From Bradyrhizobium diazoefficiens (GTDB lineage: Bacteria; Pseudomonadota; Alphaproteobacteria; Rhizobiales; Xanthobacteraceae), in the NCBI RefSeq assembly GCF_018131015.1, contig NZ_JAFCJJ010000009.1, positions 124,001 through 188,000 on the forward strand: 64,000 nt of DNA, written 5' to 3'. The notes beneath the pieces are model-generated. The model ran no database searches and was not told where the DNA came from. It worked only from the letters and a program-made list of their open reading frames with translations. This document shows, one piece after another, positions 9,160-18,634 of the stretch; positions within the stretch are counted from its first letter, which is position 1; each line of letters begins with the position of its first letter. A program made the translations under genes and the position numbers.

Positions 9160-10253
9160 GCATGCTCACCAACACGCTCGGACGCTATTTCGCCGGACGC
9201 TTCGTCGTCGCGGCGCTCGGCGTGTTCGCAAGCATCTTCCTGCTGCTGGTGCTGGTCGACTACATCGAGATGGTGCGCAAGACCTCCGGGCTCGCATCCG
9301 CCTCCGCCCTCATGGTGGCCGAAACCTCGCTGTTCCGCGTGCCGCAGCTGCTGGAGAAGCTGACGCCGTTCTGCATGCTGATCGGCGCCATGACCTGCTA
9401 TCTCGCCCTCTCCCGCCGGCTCGAGCTCGTGGTCGCGCGGGCCGCCGGCATCTCGGCCTGGCAGTTCATCTCGCCCGCGCTCGGCAGCGCATTGCTGATC
9501 GGGGTCATCGCCACCGTCGCCTACAACCCGATGTCGGCGAATCTGCGCGAACTGTCCAAGCGCATGGAGGCCGAATTGTTCGGCTCCGAGCCCGGCGGCG
9601 GCATCCAGGACGCCTCCGGCTTCTGGCTCAACCAGGTGACCGGCGACGGCCAGACCATCATCAACGCGGCGCGCAGCGAGCGGCAGGGCATCCGGCTGAC
9701 CGGACTGACGCTGTTCCGGTTCGACACCGAGTCCCACTTCAAGGAACGGGTCGAGGCGCGCGAGGCCACGCTGGAATCCGGCCATTGGCTGTTCAAGGGC
9801 GTGCGCCGCTACTCGCTGGACGGGCCGCCGATTGACCAGCCGAGCCTGGAGATTGCGACGACGCTGACCGAGGCGCAGGTCCGCAACAGCTTTTCCACCC
9901 CCGAGACTGTGTCCTTTTGGCAACTACCGAGCTACATCCGCTCCTCCGAGAGCTCGGGCTTCGCGACAGCCGGCTATCGACTCCAGTATCACAAGCTTCT
10001 GGCTCAGCCGTTTTTGCTGGCCGCCATGGTGATGCTCGCGGCCTCGGTGTCGTTGCGCTTCTTCCGGATGGGCGGCGTGCAGAAGATGGTTTTGAGTGGC
10101 GTGGGCGCAGGCTTTCTGCTCTACGTGCTGTCGAAAGTGACTGAAGACTTGAGCAAGGCTGAGTTGATGCATCCGATCGCTGCGGCGTGGTTGCCCGTGG
10201 TGGTGGGCGGCCTCACCGGCTTTTTGGCCTTGCTGTATCAGGAGGACGGATAG
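9156..10253 (+). CDS. lptG: LPS export permease LptG
   Basis: A 365-residue partner of LptF, same fold: first membrane helix about residues 15-38 (AALGVFASIFLLLVLVDYIE), family segment CYLALSRRLELVVARAAGIS, periplasmic jellyroll in the middle, and three helices at the C-terminus. ATG 9156 overlaps the lptF stop (ATGA), pointing to translational coupling and equimolar production of the two subunits. The longer frame from 9048 is antisense-like sequence and rejected. Its stop overlaps the lptD GTG by one base. Confidence 0.93.
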   Translation: MSMLTNTLGRYFAGRFVVAALGVFASIFLLLVLVDYIEMVRKTSGLASASALMVAETSLFRVPQLLEKLTPFCMLIGAMTCYLALSRRLELVVARAAGISAWQFISPALGSALLIGVIATVAYNPMSANLRELSKRMEAELFGSEPGGGIQDASGFWLNQVTGDGQTIINAARSERQGIRLTGLTLFRFDTESHFKERVEAREATLESGHWLFKGVRRYSLDGPPIDQPSLEIATTLTEAQVRNSFSTPETVSFWQLPSYIRSSESSGFATAGYRLQYHKLLAQPFLLAAMVMLAASVSLRFFRMGGVQKMVLSGVGAGFLLYVLSKVTEDLSKAELMHPIAAAWLPVVVGGLTGFLALLYQEDG

Positions 10254-12745
10254 TGACGGCCGTCCGCCGAGGACCCGTGTCTGGATTGACGCGGCGCACA
10301 GCGGTGCGCGCGAACGGGATCGGCTTGTCCATTCGCAGGCTCCTGATGGCTGTTGCTGCCGTGGCGTCGCTCGGCGGCCTGTTCGACATTGCCGCGGTGG
10401 CGCCGGCCTCGGCCCAAGGCTTCGTCTACAATCCGCTGCCGCCGAAACCGAAGCCGGTGCGGACCGCCAACGACAACCAGATGCTGGTGCAGGCCACCGA
10501 GGTCGACTACGACTACAACAACTCGCGCGTCTCCGCGGTCGGCAACGTCCAGCTGTTCTACAACGGCACCAGCGTCGAGGCCGACCGGGTGGTCTACGAC
10601 CAGAAGACCAAGCGGCTGCATGCCGAAGGCAACATCCGCATGACGGATGCCGACGGCAAGATCACCTATGCCGAGATCATGGACCTGTCGGACGACTACC
10701 GCGACGGCTTCGTCGATTCGCTGCGCGTGGACACCGCCGACCAGACCCGCATGGCCGCGACCCGCGCCGACCGCTCCAGCGGCAACTACACGGTGTTCGA
10801 GAACGGCGTCTACACCGCCTGCGCGCCGTGTAAGGACGATCCGAAGAAGCCGCCGCTCTGGCAGGTCAAGGGCGCCCGCATCATCCACGACCAGCAGGAG
10901 AAGATGCTGTATTTCGAGACGGCGCAGCTCGAATTCTTCGGCGTGCCGATCGCCTACATGCCGTATTTCTCGACGCCCGACCCGACCGTGAAGCGCAAGA
11001 GCGGCTTCCTGATGCCCGGCTACTTCCCTGGCACGGTGAACACCGGCTTCGGGGTCGAAACGCCCTACTACTGGGCGATCGCGCCCGACATGGATGCCAC
11101 CATCACGCCCCGCTTCATGACGCGGCAAGGCGTGCTGCTGCAGAGCGAATTCCGCCAGCGCCTGATCGACGGCGCCTACCAGATCCGGGCCTACGGCATC
11201 GACCAGCTCGATCCCGGCGCGTTTGCCGGGCAGCCCGGCGACCGTCAGTTCCGCGGCGCCGTCGACACCAAGGGTCAGTTCGCGCTGAACGACAAATGGG
11301 TCTGGGGCTGGGACGGCGTCCTGATGTCCGACTACTATTTCTTCTCGGACTACCGGCTGTATCAGTACCGCGATCCGCTCGGCTCGTTCCTCCTGCTGCC
11401 GACCGAGGCGCTGTCGCAGCTCTATCTGACCGGCGTCGGCAACCGCAGCTTCTTCGATGCGCGCACGATGTACTGGCTGAGCTATTCGGGCAACCAGAGC
11501 CAGGTGCCGATCGTCTATCCGGTGATCGACTATTCGAACGTGCTCAACTACCCGGTGTTCGGCGGCGAGTTCAGCTACAAGACCAATTTCGTGCACCTGT
11601 CGCGTGACCAGGCCGTATTCGATCCGATCACGACGACCGCGAACACGTCGGGCCTCTGCACGGTCGCCTCGGCCGATCCGGCCGCGCGCAGCATGCCGAA
11701 CGGGTGTCTGCTCCGCGGCTTCCCGGGCAGCTACACCCGCCTGACCGCGGAAGCGCAATGGCGCAAATCCTTCACCGATCCGTTCGGCGAGATCTGGACG
11801 CCGTTCGCGATTGTCCGCGCCGACGCCATCAACTCGTCCGTCTCCAACCAGCCGGGCGTGTCGAACTTCCTGCCGGTCGGCGATACCCAGGCGTTCCGCC
11901 TGATGCCGACGGTCGGCCTCGAGTACCGCTACCCCTTCATCAACGTTCAGCCGTGGGGCTCGACCACCCTCGAGCCGATCGCGCAGATCATCATCCGGCC
12001 GAACGAGACCTATGCCGGCAAGCTTCCCAACGAGGACGCGCAGAGCATGGTGTTCGACACCACGAACCTGTTCGCCGTCGACAAGTTCTCCGGCTACGAC
12101 CGCGTCGAGGGCGGCGGCCGCGCCAATGTCGGCGTGCAGGCCACCACCCAGTTCGACCGCGGCGGCGCCGTCAAGGTACTGTTCGGCCAGTCCTACCAGC
12201 TGTTCGGGATGAACTCCTTCGCGGTCACGGACGCCATGAACACCGGCCTCGATTCCGGCCTGGACAAGCGGCGCTCGGACTACGTCGCGAGCGCAGCCTA
12301 CTCGCCCAACAGCACCTATACGTTCAGCGTCCGCTCCCGCATGGACGAGCAGACCTGGAACATCCAGCGCTTCGAGGCGGAAGGCCGCGCCAACTTCAAC
12401 CGCTGGTCGGTCAGCATGATGTACGGCAATTACGCGCCGCAGCCGGAACTCGGCTATCTGACGCGGCGCGAGGGCATCCTCACCTCCGGCTCGCTGAAGG
12501 TCGCGGCCAACTGGGTGGTGACGGGCTCGGCGCGCTGGGACCTCGAGGCCAACAAGATCAACCAGTATGTGCTCGGCGCCGGCTATGTCGACGATTGCTT
12601 CGTGCTGGCGGCGAACTATGTGACGTCGTATGCCTATTCGGCGGGTACTTCGCCGCCGGTGCTGAGCCACGCGTTCATGTTCCAGATCGGCCTGCGCACG
12701 CTGGCGACCACGAGCGCGGCCGGCTCCTCCGCCGGCCTGCAGTGA
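10253..12745 (+). CDS. lptD: LPS assembly outer-membrane protein LptD
   Basis: An 830-residue outer-membrane beta-barrel that inserts LPS into the outer leaflet. A signal peptide ends at about residue 58 (APASAQG). An OstA/LptA-like periplasmic domain follows (about 75-200), seen in the SAVGNVQLFYNGTSVEADRV and TKRLHAEGNIRMTD repeats, then the LptD barrel to the C-terminus with many alternating aromatic strands. I chose GTG 10253 because AGGAGG stands 7 bases upstream and it overlaps the lptG stop (TAGTG). The 849-codon antisense frame across the gene is a high-GC artefact. Confidence 0.93.
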   Translation: MTAVRRGPVSGLTRRTAVRANGIGLSIRRLLMAVAAVASLGGLFDIAAVAPASAQGFVYNPLPPKPKPVRTANDNQMLVQATEVDYDYNNSRVSAVGNVQLFYNGTSVEADRVVYDQKTKRLHAEGNIRMTDADGKITYAEIMDLSDDYRDGFVDSLRVDTADQTRMAATRADRSSGNYTVFENGVYTACAPCKDDPKKPPLWQVKGARIIHDQQEKMLYFETAQLEFFGVPIAYMPYFSTPDPTVKRKSGFLMPGYFPGTVNTGFGVETPYYWAIAPDMDATITPRFMTRQGVLLQSEFRQRLIDGAYQIRAYGIDQLDPGAFAGQPGDRQFRGAVDTKGQFALNDKWVWGWDGVLMSDYYFFSDYRLYQYRDPLGSFLLLPTEALSQLYLTGVGNRSFFDARTMYWLSYSGNQSQVPIVYPVIDYSNVLNYPVFGGEFSYKTNFVHLSRDQAVFDPITTTANTSGLCTVASADPAARSMPNGCLLRGFPGSYTRLTAEAQWRKSFTDPFGEIWTPFAIVRADAINSSVSNQPGVSNFLPVGDTQAFRLMPTVGLEYRYPFINVQPWGSTTLEPIAQIIIRPNETYAGKLPNEDAQSMVFDTTNLFAVDKFSGYDRVEGGGRANVGVQATTQFDRGGAVKVLFGQSYQLFGMNSFAVTDAMNTGLDSGLDKRRSDYVASAAYSPNSTYTFSVRSRMDEQTWNIQRFEAEGRANFNRWSVSMMYGNYAPQPELGYLTRREGILTSGSLKVAANWVVTGSARWDLEANKINQYVLGAGYVDDCFVLAANYVTSYAYSAGTSPPVLSHAFMFQIGLRTLATTSAAGSSAGLQ

Positions 12746-12811
12746 ACAGTCTGACTGCCGGCCGCGTTTCCCCGATCGCAGGTTCATCCGCCTGACATCC
12801 GAGCGACAACC

Positions 12812-13750
12812 ATGACGACCTCATTGCCCGTCTTCCGCTTCCTCCTTCCGGCCCTCGGCGCCGCGCTGCTCCTGATCGGCGCGCCCGCGCCGTCGCGCGC
12901 GCAGAGCATCGTCGTCATGGTCAACGGCGATCCCATCACCGATTTCGACATCGAGCAGCGCACCAAGCTCGACCAGCTGACGACGCAGAAGACGCCGAGC
13001 CGGCAGGAGGTCATCAACGAGCTGATCGACGACAGGGTGAAGCTCAAGGAAGGCAAGAAGTTCGGCGTCGACCCCGGCGTCGCCGACGTCAACTCGTCTT
13101 ATGAGGGCATGGCGCAGCGCATGCGCATCTCGTCGGAGCAGCTCACCAAGTCGCTCGAATCCAAGGGCGTGCGCCCCGAGACCCTGAAGACCCGCATGAA
13201 GGCCGAGATGGTCTGGACCAGCCTCGTGCGCGGCCGCTACAAGGAGCGCCTCCTGGTCGGCGACAAGGACGTCGCCGACAAGGTGAAGGCCGAGGGCGGC
13301 GACAAGCTCCAGATCGAAGGCACCGAATACAAGATGCAGCCGATCGTGCTGATCGTGCCGCGCGGCTCGTCTCCGGCCTTCCTGGAGACGCGGCAGAAGG
13401 AAGCCGAGACCTATCGCTCGCGCGTTGCGAGCTGCGAGGAGGCGAATTCGCTGTTCCGCTCGACGCCGAATGCCACCATCCGCGATACCGTCACAAAGAC
13501 CACCGCGGAACTGCCCGAGGCGCTGCGCAAGGTACTCGACGAACTGCCGATCGGCCACCTGACCGCACCGGAGGTGACCAAGGCAGGCATCGAGATGGTC
13601 GTGCTCTGCTCGCGCAAGCCGACCCTGATCGACACGCCGAAGAAGCGCGAGATCAAGGAGAAGATGTTCTCGGAGAAATACGAGAAGACCCAGAAGGCCT
13701 ATCTCGCGGAAATCCGCAAGGCGGCGATGATCGAATATCGCACCCCCTGA
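12812..13750 (+). CDS. SurA-like periplasmic chaperone/PPIase
   Basis: A 312-residue protein with a signal peptide ending APAPSRAQ (about residue 30). The SurA N-terminal chaperone domain follows (VVMVNGDPITDFDIEQR, residues 34-50; helical to about 160), then a C-terminal region related to the parvulin rotamase domain but without obvious parvulin active-site motifs. Position directly after lptD fits a role in LptD and other outer-membrane protein folding. The stop overlaps the pdxA ATG (TGATG). SurA of E. coli has about 430 residues, so this is a short alphaproteobacterial form. Confidence 0.85.
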   Translation: MTTSLPVFRFLLPALGAALLLIGAPAPSRAQSIVVMVNGDPITDFDIEQRTKLDQLTTQKTPSRQEVINELIDDRVKLKEGKKFGVDPGVADVNSSYEGMAQRMRISSEQLTKSLESKGVRPETLKTRMKAEMVWTSLVRGRYKERLLVGDKDVADKVKAEGGDKLQIEGTEYKMQPIVLIVPRGSSPAFLETRQKEAETYRSRVASCEEANSLFRSTPNATIRDTVTKTTAELPEALRKVLDELPIGHLTAPEVTKAGIEMVVLCSRKPTLIDTPKKREIKEKMFSEKYEKTQKAYLAEIRKAAMIEYRTP

Positions 13751-14763
13751 TGGCCGACCACCCTGCAGTCCCCCTCGCTCTGACCCTCGGCGAGCCCGCC
13801 GGCATCGGCCCCGACATCACCATCGCCGCCTGGCTCGGACGCCGCGAACACAACCTTCCCGCCTTCTATCTGCTTGGCGACGAGGCGTCGATCGCGCGGC
13901 GCGCCAGGGCGCTCGGCGCCGACATCAGGATCGCCCCGGTGAGCGCAGGCGAGGCCGCCGCCGCCTTCGCCGACGCCCTGCCCGTGGTCGCGACCGGCGA
14001 GCGTGCCACCGCCGAGCCCGGCAAGCCCGACACATCGAGCGCGCCGGCAGCCCTCGCCTCGATCCGCCAGGCGGTCGACGACGTGCGCGCGGGCCGCGCC
14101 TCGGCCGTCGTCACCAATCCGATCGCCAAGAGCGTGCTCTATCGCGCCGGCTTCCGCCATCCCGGCCATACCGAATTCCTTGCCGAGCTTGCCGCCGACG
14201 GCGGCCGCGTGCCGCAGCCGGTGATGATGCTGTGGTCGGAGCGGCTCGCCGTGGTGCCGGTGACGATCCACGTCTCGCTGCGCGAGGCGCTCGAAGAGCT
14301 CACGAGCGAGCTGATCGTCTCGACCGTGCGCATCGTCGCCGGCGAGCTCAGATCCCGCTTCGGCATCGCGCAGCCGCGGATCGCGGTCTCCGGCCTCAAT
14401 CCCCACGCCGGCGAGGACGGCTCGCTCGGCCATGAGGAGCAGACCGTGATCGCGCCTGCGCTGAAGGCGCTGCGCAACGACGGCATCGCGGCGCGAGGGC
14501 CGTTGCCCGCCGACACCATGTTCCACGAGGCCGCGCGAAGCAGCTATGATTGCGCGGTCTGCATGTATCACGACCAGGCGCTGATCCCGATCAAGACGGT
14601 CGCCTTCGACGACGCCGTCAACGTCACCCTCGGCCTGCCCTTCATCCGCACCTCGCCCGATCACGGCACCGCCTTCGACATCGCCGGCACGGGCAAGGCC
14701 AATCCGGCGAGCCTGATCGCGGCGCTCAAGCTGGCCAGCCGCATGGCGGCTGCAAACAGCTGA
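13750..14763 (+). CDS. pdxA: 4-hydroxythreonine-4-phosphate dehydrogenase
   Basis: A 337-residue PdxA, the NAD- and metal-dependent oxidase of pyridoxal phosphate synthesis. Seen: N-terminal [13 protein letters not shown], metal-binding region [14 protein letters not shown] (about residues 136-149), [17 protein letters not shown] (about 215-231), and [10 protein letters not shown] (about 274-283). It overlaps the preceding chaperone gene and rsmA by one base each (TGATG), so all three are coupled. PdxA between surA-like and rsmA is the standard proteobacterial arrangement. Confidence 0.96.
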   Translation: MADHPAVPLALTLGEPAGIGPDITIAAWLGRREHNLPAFYLLGDEASIARRARALGADIRIAPVSAGEAAAAFADALPVVATGERATAEPGKPDTSSAPAALASIRQAVDDVRAGRASAVVTNPIAKSVLYRAGFRHPGHTEFLAELAADGGRVPQPVMMLWSERLAVVPVTIHVSLREALEELTSELIVSTVRIVAGELRSRFGIAQPRIAVSGLNPHAGEDGSLGHEEQTVIAPALKALRNDGIAARGPLPADTMFHEAARSSYDCAVCMYHDQALIPIKTVAFDDAVNVTLGLPFIRTSPDHGTAFDIAGTGKANPASLIAALKLASRMAAANS

Positions 14764-15617
14764 TGAGTGCGATCGACGACCTCCCGCCGCTTCGCGAGGT
14801 CATTCGCCAGCACGCGCTGTCGGCCCGCAAATCGCTCGGCCAGAATTTTCTGCTCGACCTCAATCTCACCGCACGCATTGCGCGCGCGGCAGCGCCGCTC
14901 GAGCAATCCACCATCGTCGAGATCGGCCCCGGCCCGGGCGGCCTCACCCGCGCCCTGCTCGCGCTCGGCGCCAGACGCGTCATTGCCATCGAGCACGACG
15001 AGCGCGCGATCCCTGCGCTGCAGGATATTTCCGCGCGCTATCCCGGCCGGCTCGAGATCGTGCATGGCGACGCCATGACCTTCGATCCGCGTCCTTTGCT
15101 CGGCGGCGACCGCGCAAAAATCGTCGCCAACCTGCCCTACAACATCGCGACCCAGCTTCTCATCAACTGGCTCACCGTCGAACCCTGGCCGCCCTGGTAC
15201 GAGATGATGGTGCTGATGTTCCAGCGCGAGGTCGGCGAGCGCATCGTCGCGCGCGAGGACGAGGAAGCCTATGGCCGTCTCGGCGTGCTTGCCAACTGGC
15301 GCTGCGAGACGAAGATCCTGTTCGACATCTCGCCATCCGCCTTCGTGCCGCCACCGAAGGTCACGTCTTCCGTCGTGCGCCTGGTGCCGCGTGCAGAACC
15401 TCTTCCTTGCGATCGCAGGCTGCTCGAACAGGTCGCAGCCGCGGCGTTCGGCCAGCGCCGCAAGATGCTGAGGCAGAGCCTGAAATCGCTTGGCGCCGAT
15501 CCGGCGCGGCTCGCGCTCGCTGCCGGCGTCGACGCGACGCGGCGCGCCGAAACCATTCCCATCTCCGGCTTTGTTGCCATGGCGCGTGAATTGGCGGATA
15601 TACGCAGCGAAACATAG
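14763..15617 (+). CDS. rsmA: 16S rRNA dimethyladenosine transferase
   Basis: A 284-residue RsmA/KsgA, which dimethylates two adjacent adenines near the 3' end of 16S rRNA. Motifs: SLGQNFLLD (about residues 24-32), SAM-binding [14 protein letters not shown] (about 55-68), and catalytic motif IV NLPYNI (about 121-126), followed by the C-terminal helical domain. ATG 14763 overlaps the pdxA TGA. End of the lpt-pdxA-rsmA run; the next gene begins 25 bases on with its own strong Shine-Dalgarno. Confidence 0.96.
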   Translation: MSAIDDLPPLREVIRQHALSARKSLGQNFLLDLNLTARIARAAAPLEQSTIVEIGPGPGGLTRALLALGARRVIAIEHDERAIPALQDISARYPGRLEIVHGDAMTFDPRPLLGGDRAKIVANLPYNIATQLLINWLTVEPWPPWYEMMVLMFQREVGERIVAREDEEAYGRLGVLANWRCETKILFDISPSAFVPPPKVTSSVVRLVPRAEPLPCDRRLLEQVAAAAFGQRRKMLRQSLKSLGADPARLALAAGVDATRRAETIPISGFVAMARELADIRSET

Positions 15618-15642
15618 CACTCGGAATTTCGGAGGAAGGAAT

Positions 15643-16701
15643 ATGGCGTTGATGCGCAGACAGTCCCTGGTCAAGTTCGATGCGCCCTTGTGCGAGACCA
15701 TCGTGGACACGCCCAAGCCGCAGGGACGCGAGGTGCTGGTGCGCATCGAGCGCTGTGGCCTCTGCCATTCCGACCTGCACATCCAGGACGGCTACGCCGA
15801 TCTCGGCGGCGGCAAGAAGCTCGACACCACGCGCGGCATGACGCTGCCCTTCACACTCGGCCACGAGATCGCGGGTGTCGTCGACGAGGTCGGCGCGGAC
15901 GTGCCGGCGAGCCTCGTCGGCGCGAAGAAGGCGGTGTTTCCGTGGATCGGCTGCGGCCAGTGCCGCGACTGCAGGAACGGCGACGAGAATCTCTGCGTCA
16001 AGCAGCGCTTCCTCGGCGTCTCCATCGACGGCGGCTTTGCCACCCACGTGCTGGTGCCGGACGCGAAATATCTGCTCGACTACGATCCCCTGCCTGTCAA
16101 CCAGGCCGCCACGCTGATGTGCTCCGGCGTGACCGCCTATGGCGCGCTCAAGCGCCTGGTCGACCGTCCGCGCCAGCGCAACCTGCTGCTGATCGGCCTC
16201 GGCGGTGTCGGCATGATGGGCCTGTCGTTCGCGCAAGCCATGTTCAAGCAGCCGATCACGGTCGCCGACCTCTCGCCGGCCGCGCGCGAGACCGCGCTGA
16301 AGAACGGCGCGGCGATCGCCTACGATCCGGCCGAGCCCGACGTGATCAAGCGCATCCTCAAGGAGACCGAGGGCGGTTTTGACGAGGTCGTCGATTTCGC
16401 CGGCAACGAAAAGTCGATGGCCTTTGCGGTCGCGGTCGCCGCTCGCGGCGGCAAGGTCGTGGTCTCCGGCCTGATGGGCGGCCAGTTCACGCTGCCGATG
16501 GTGCAGTGGGTCTACAAGCGCCTCACCGTGGAAGGCTTCATGGTCGGCACGCTCACCGAGGCCCACGAACTGATGGCGCTCGCCCGCGCCGGCAAGATCA
16601 AGCCGACGCCGATGCGCGAGGAGCCGATGGCCGACGTGCAGAAATGGATCGACGAATTGCGCGCCGGCCACGTCGTCGGCCGCATTGTGCTGAAGAACTA
16701 G
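15643..16701 (+). CDS. zinc-dependent alcohol dehydrogenase (MDR family)
   Basis: A 352-residue medium-chain dehydrogenase. Catalytic zinc ligands lie in CGLCHSDLH (about residues 38-46) and GHEIAG (about 75-80). Structural-zinc cysteines are CGQCRDCRNGDENLC (about 106-120). The NAD(P)-binding glycines are GLGGVGMMGL (about 188-197). ATG 15643 follows GGAGGAAGGA, a very strong ribosome binding site. The substrate is unknown. A hairpin with 9-bp arms follows the stop (16711-16734). Confidence 0.92.
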   Translation: MALMRRQSLVKFDAPLCETIVDTPKPQGREVLVRIERCGLCHSDLHIQDGYADLGGGKKLDTTRGMTLPFTLGHEIAGVVDEVGADVPASLVGAKKAVFPWIGCGQCRDCRNGDENLCVKQRFLGVSIDGGFATHVLVPDAKYLLDYDPLPVNQAATLMCSGVTAYGALKRLVDRPRQRNLLLIGLGGVGMMGLSFAQAMFKQPITVADLSPAARETALKNGAAIAYDPAEPDVIKRILKETEGGFDEVVDFAGNEKSMAFAVAVAARGGKVVVSGLMGGQFTLPMVQWVYKRLTVEGFMVGTLTEAHELMALARAGKIKPTPMREEPMADVQKWIDELRAGHVVGRIVLKN

Positions 16702-16710
16702 ACCTCCGCG

Positions 16711-16734
16711 GCGGCGCGATTCGCGTCGCGCCGC
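16711..16734 (+). terminator. possible terminator hairpin after alcohol dehydrogenase
   Basis: Perfect 9-bp arms (GCGGCGCGA / TCGCGCCGC) around a 6-base loop, 9 bases after the stop codon. There is no following T-run, so it is either a weak or Rho-assisted terminator or an mRNA-stabilising hairpin. Confidence 0.45.
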
Positions 16735-16755
16735 TGCGTCTCCCGTCATGTGCAC

Positions 16756-16780
16756 GGAACGCCTTGGGTCGGACCGCGTT
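16756..16780 (+). promoter_or_regulatory. EcfG-type (general stress response) promoter candidate
   Basis: GGAAC at 16756-16760, 16 bases, then CGTT at 16777-16780. This is the exact alphaproteobacterial EcfG consensus (GGAAC-N16/17-CGTT). It ends 8 bases before the ATG of the small gene at 16789, so the transcript would be leaderless or nearly so. About one such match is expected by chance in 64 kb on both strands, so position is the main support. Confidence 0.45.
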
Positions 16781-16788
16781 TGCAGCGC

Positions 16789-17025
16789 ATGTCCATCCGC
16801 TGCACCGTCGAGAGCGCATTCTTCATAGCCTGGAGCTTCCTCGAGCAGAGTGGCGAACTCGGCCCGCCGGATGCCTCCGCCAACTTCCTGCTCGATGCGA
16901 TCGAGGCGCAGCTTCGTACCGGCGAACGGCGTCCGCTGATGCTCGCCAACAGGGCGATCGATGCCTACCGCAGAGATGTTGCGCGGAGCCGCGGCCAGGC
17001 CGCCTCCGAAGCCCGTCGGGGCTGA
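16789..17025 (+). CDS. conserved small protein, unknown function
   Basis: A 78-residue soluble protein with an even amphipathic helical pattern (MSIRCTVESAFFIAWSFLEQ..., ending in a basic Arg-rich tail). It resembles small uncharacterised Bradyrhizobium proteins I have seen (FFIAW..LE.SGELG...LL..IE....GERR....NRAI). I prefer ATG 16789 to ATG 16750 because the EcfG-type promoter at 16756-16780 lies between them. No ribosome binding site is seen, which fits a leaderless mRNA. If the promoter is real, it is a general stress gene. Confidence 0.6.
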   Translation: MSIRCTVESAFFIAWSFLEQSGELGPPDASANFLLDAIEAQLRTGERRPLMLANRAIDAYRRDVARSRGQAASEARRG

Positions 17026-17135
17026 GCGGCCTTTGCCAGTTGCCCCTTGGGCCCGCCGGCCTGGCGGCGATTTGAGGCCGGCGGTCCGTCGGGCAGAGCA
17101 ACACCCCTTGCTCGGCAGCCGCGACCCTAGTCGAG

Positions 17136-17226
17136 GGAACCGGTTCCAGATGTCCAATCCTGAACAGAGCAACGCGATTTTCGGTTTCCCATAATCCCTT
17201 GTGTTCACTTTGGAACGGTCGGTTCC
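17136..17226. promoter_or_regulatory. two GGAAC/GTTCC palindromes upstream of Crp/Fnr gene
   Basis: GGAACCGGTTCC (17136-17147, perfect 12-base palindrome) and GGAAC-N5-GTTCC (17212-17226) share the same half-site and lie 141 and 62 bases before the regulator start at 17288. They may be operators, for instance for autoregulation. Neither has the CGTT at the spacing needed for an EcfG promoter. Confidence 0.35.
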
Positions 17227-17287
17227 CTCATGGAATCGTAGGATTCTCTTCGGCGCCGATTCCCGGCCAGGCCAAGAGATCAGACGC

Positions 17288-17992
17288 GTGACCGGACGGC
17301 CCCAGAACGACCTGCTTCAAAACCTCAGCGCACCCGATTTCGAATTGCTCGCACCTCACCTCCAGTGGGTCGAGCTCGGCGCGAGCCACATCCTGCATCA
17401 CGCCGGCGACAGCATGGCGGTGATCCACTTTCCCTGCGGCCCGGCGCTGGTGTCGTTCGCCGTGCCGGTCGAGGACGATCGCGAGGTCGAGAGCCTGCTG
17501 GTCGGCCGCGAAGGCGCCGTCGGCGTCCCCGGCGGCCGCGGCGCCTCGCTGGCCTATTCCCGCGTCGTCGTGAAAGTGAGCGGCACGCTGGTCCGCCTGC
17601 CATTGCGCGCGCTCGAACAGGCGCAGCAGCGCTCAGCGAGCCTGCAGGAGATGTTCGCGCGCTACGCCGCCTGCCAGTTCGCCCAGCTGCTTCAGACCGC
17701 GGCCTGCAACGCCGCGCATTCGATCGAGCAGCGCGCCGCCAGATGGATCATGGCCGCGTACGAGAATATCGGCGGCGACGAGATCCCCCTCACCCACGAG
17801 CAGCTCGCCGGCATGCTCGGCGTCTCCCGCAGCTATGCAAGCCGCGTCATCCAGACCTTCAAGGCCAAACGCATCCTCGCGACCCGGCGCGGCGCCATTC
17901 TGATCCTCGATGCGCCCGCGCTCGCAGACAGCGCCTGCGGCTGCAGCGGCTGGGTGAAGCGGCATTTCGGCGAAGTGCTGGGCGGCGGCTAG
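17288..17992 (+). CDS. Crp/Fnr family transcriptional regulator
   Basis: A 234-residue regulator: cyclic-nucleotide-binding-like beta-roll (about residues 15-115), dimer helix (about 120-150), and winged helix-turn-helix LTHEQLAGMLGVSRSYASRVIQTF (168-191). It lacks the N-terminal cysteine cluster of Fnr, so it is not an obvious [4Fe-4S] oxygen sensor. There is a small CGC cysteine patch near the C-terminus (ADSACGCSGW). GTG 17288 is chosen with AAGAG upstream; GTG 17201 would add 29 residues and is possible. It sits among stress-type small genes. Targets are unknown. Confidence 0.85.
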   Translation: MTGRPQNDLLQNLSAPDFELLAPHLQWVELGASHILHHAGDSMAVIHFPCGPALVSFAVPVEDDREVESLLVGREGAVGVPGGRGASLAYSRVVVKVSGTLVRLPLRALEQAQQRSASLQEMFARYAACQFAQLLQTAACNAAHSIEQRAARWIMAAYENIGGDEIPLTHEQLAGMLGVSRSYASRVIQTFKAKRILATRRGAILILDAPALADSACGCSGWVKRHFGEVLGGG

Positions 17993-18146
17993 CACCGTCC
18001 AGCTCGGCACGCATCCGGAAAAACGGACTGCCGCCGCAGCCGCGTCTGTCTGCCTGTCCACGCCGATAATACGGCTTGCATCCGCCTCCGATCGGCCATT
18101 CAATGCGCCGATTGCACCGGCTGCACATGTTGTTTCGGTTTTTGGA

Positions 18147-18503
18147 ATGCGGACCCTCCTGATCATTCTCGGCATCTGGCTGCTGATCAACGTGCTCTTC
18201 GTCGTGGTCATGACCCCGCCGCGCAAGCCGCGACAGGCGGATCGGCCACGATCGCCGGCCGGCCTCGCGCGGGCCACGATCGAAGGGGGCGCCGATCACT
18301 CCGGCGAAGATGGATTTTCGCTCCGCCACGCCATCATCACGGCGGCGCTCGGCGCATTGTTTGCGCTGGCGCCGCCGCTGCTCCGGGCGTTCGACGACGT
18401 CAAGCGGCTGATCGGCAAGCTCCGCAAACCGGCGCAGGAGGCCGGCGCCGCCGGCGCGCCGCAGACCGATCGATCGCAGCCTGACAGGCAGGACAAGCCG
18501 TAG
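18147..18503 (+). CDS. small membrane protein, unknown function
   Basis: A 118-residue protein with a clear N-terminal transmembrane helix (residues 3-22, LLIILGIWLLINVLFVVVM). Then come a basic Pro-rich stretch, a second hydrophobic segment (about 61-80, HAIITAALGALFALAPPLLR) and a hydrophilic tail. The composition looks like real coding sequence, but I recognise no family. It stands alone 154 bases after the Crp/Fnr gene on the same strand. Confidence 0.6.
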   Translation: MRTLLIILGIWLLINVLFVVVMTPPRKPRQADRPRSPAGLARATIEGGADHSGEDGFSLRHAIITAALGALFALAPPLLRAFDDVKRLIGKLRKPAQEAGAAGAPQTDRSQPDRQDKP

Positions 18504-18634
18504 CGACGTTTTCGTCGTCAGTCGGGATGCGCGCGGATTGCCTTCCCGACGCGCGCAGGGGGAAGCAGCACTCCATCGCGTCCCATGTCCGTTGCCAAAT
18601 GGAACGACGAGGACGTGATCGCCCGGATCAATTT

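Noticed and set aside
10238..12787. 849-codon open frame antisense to lptD
   Set aside because: High-GC artefact: its third codon positions mirror those of lptD, composition is His/Arg/Gly-rich without domains, and lptD is certain.
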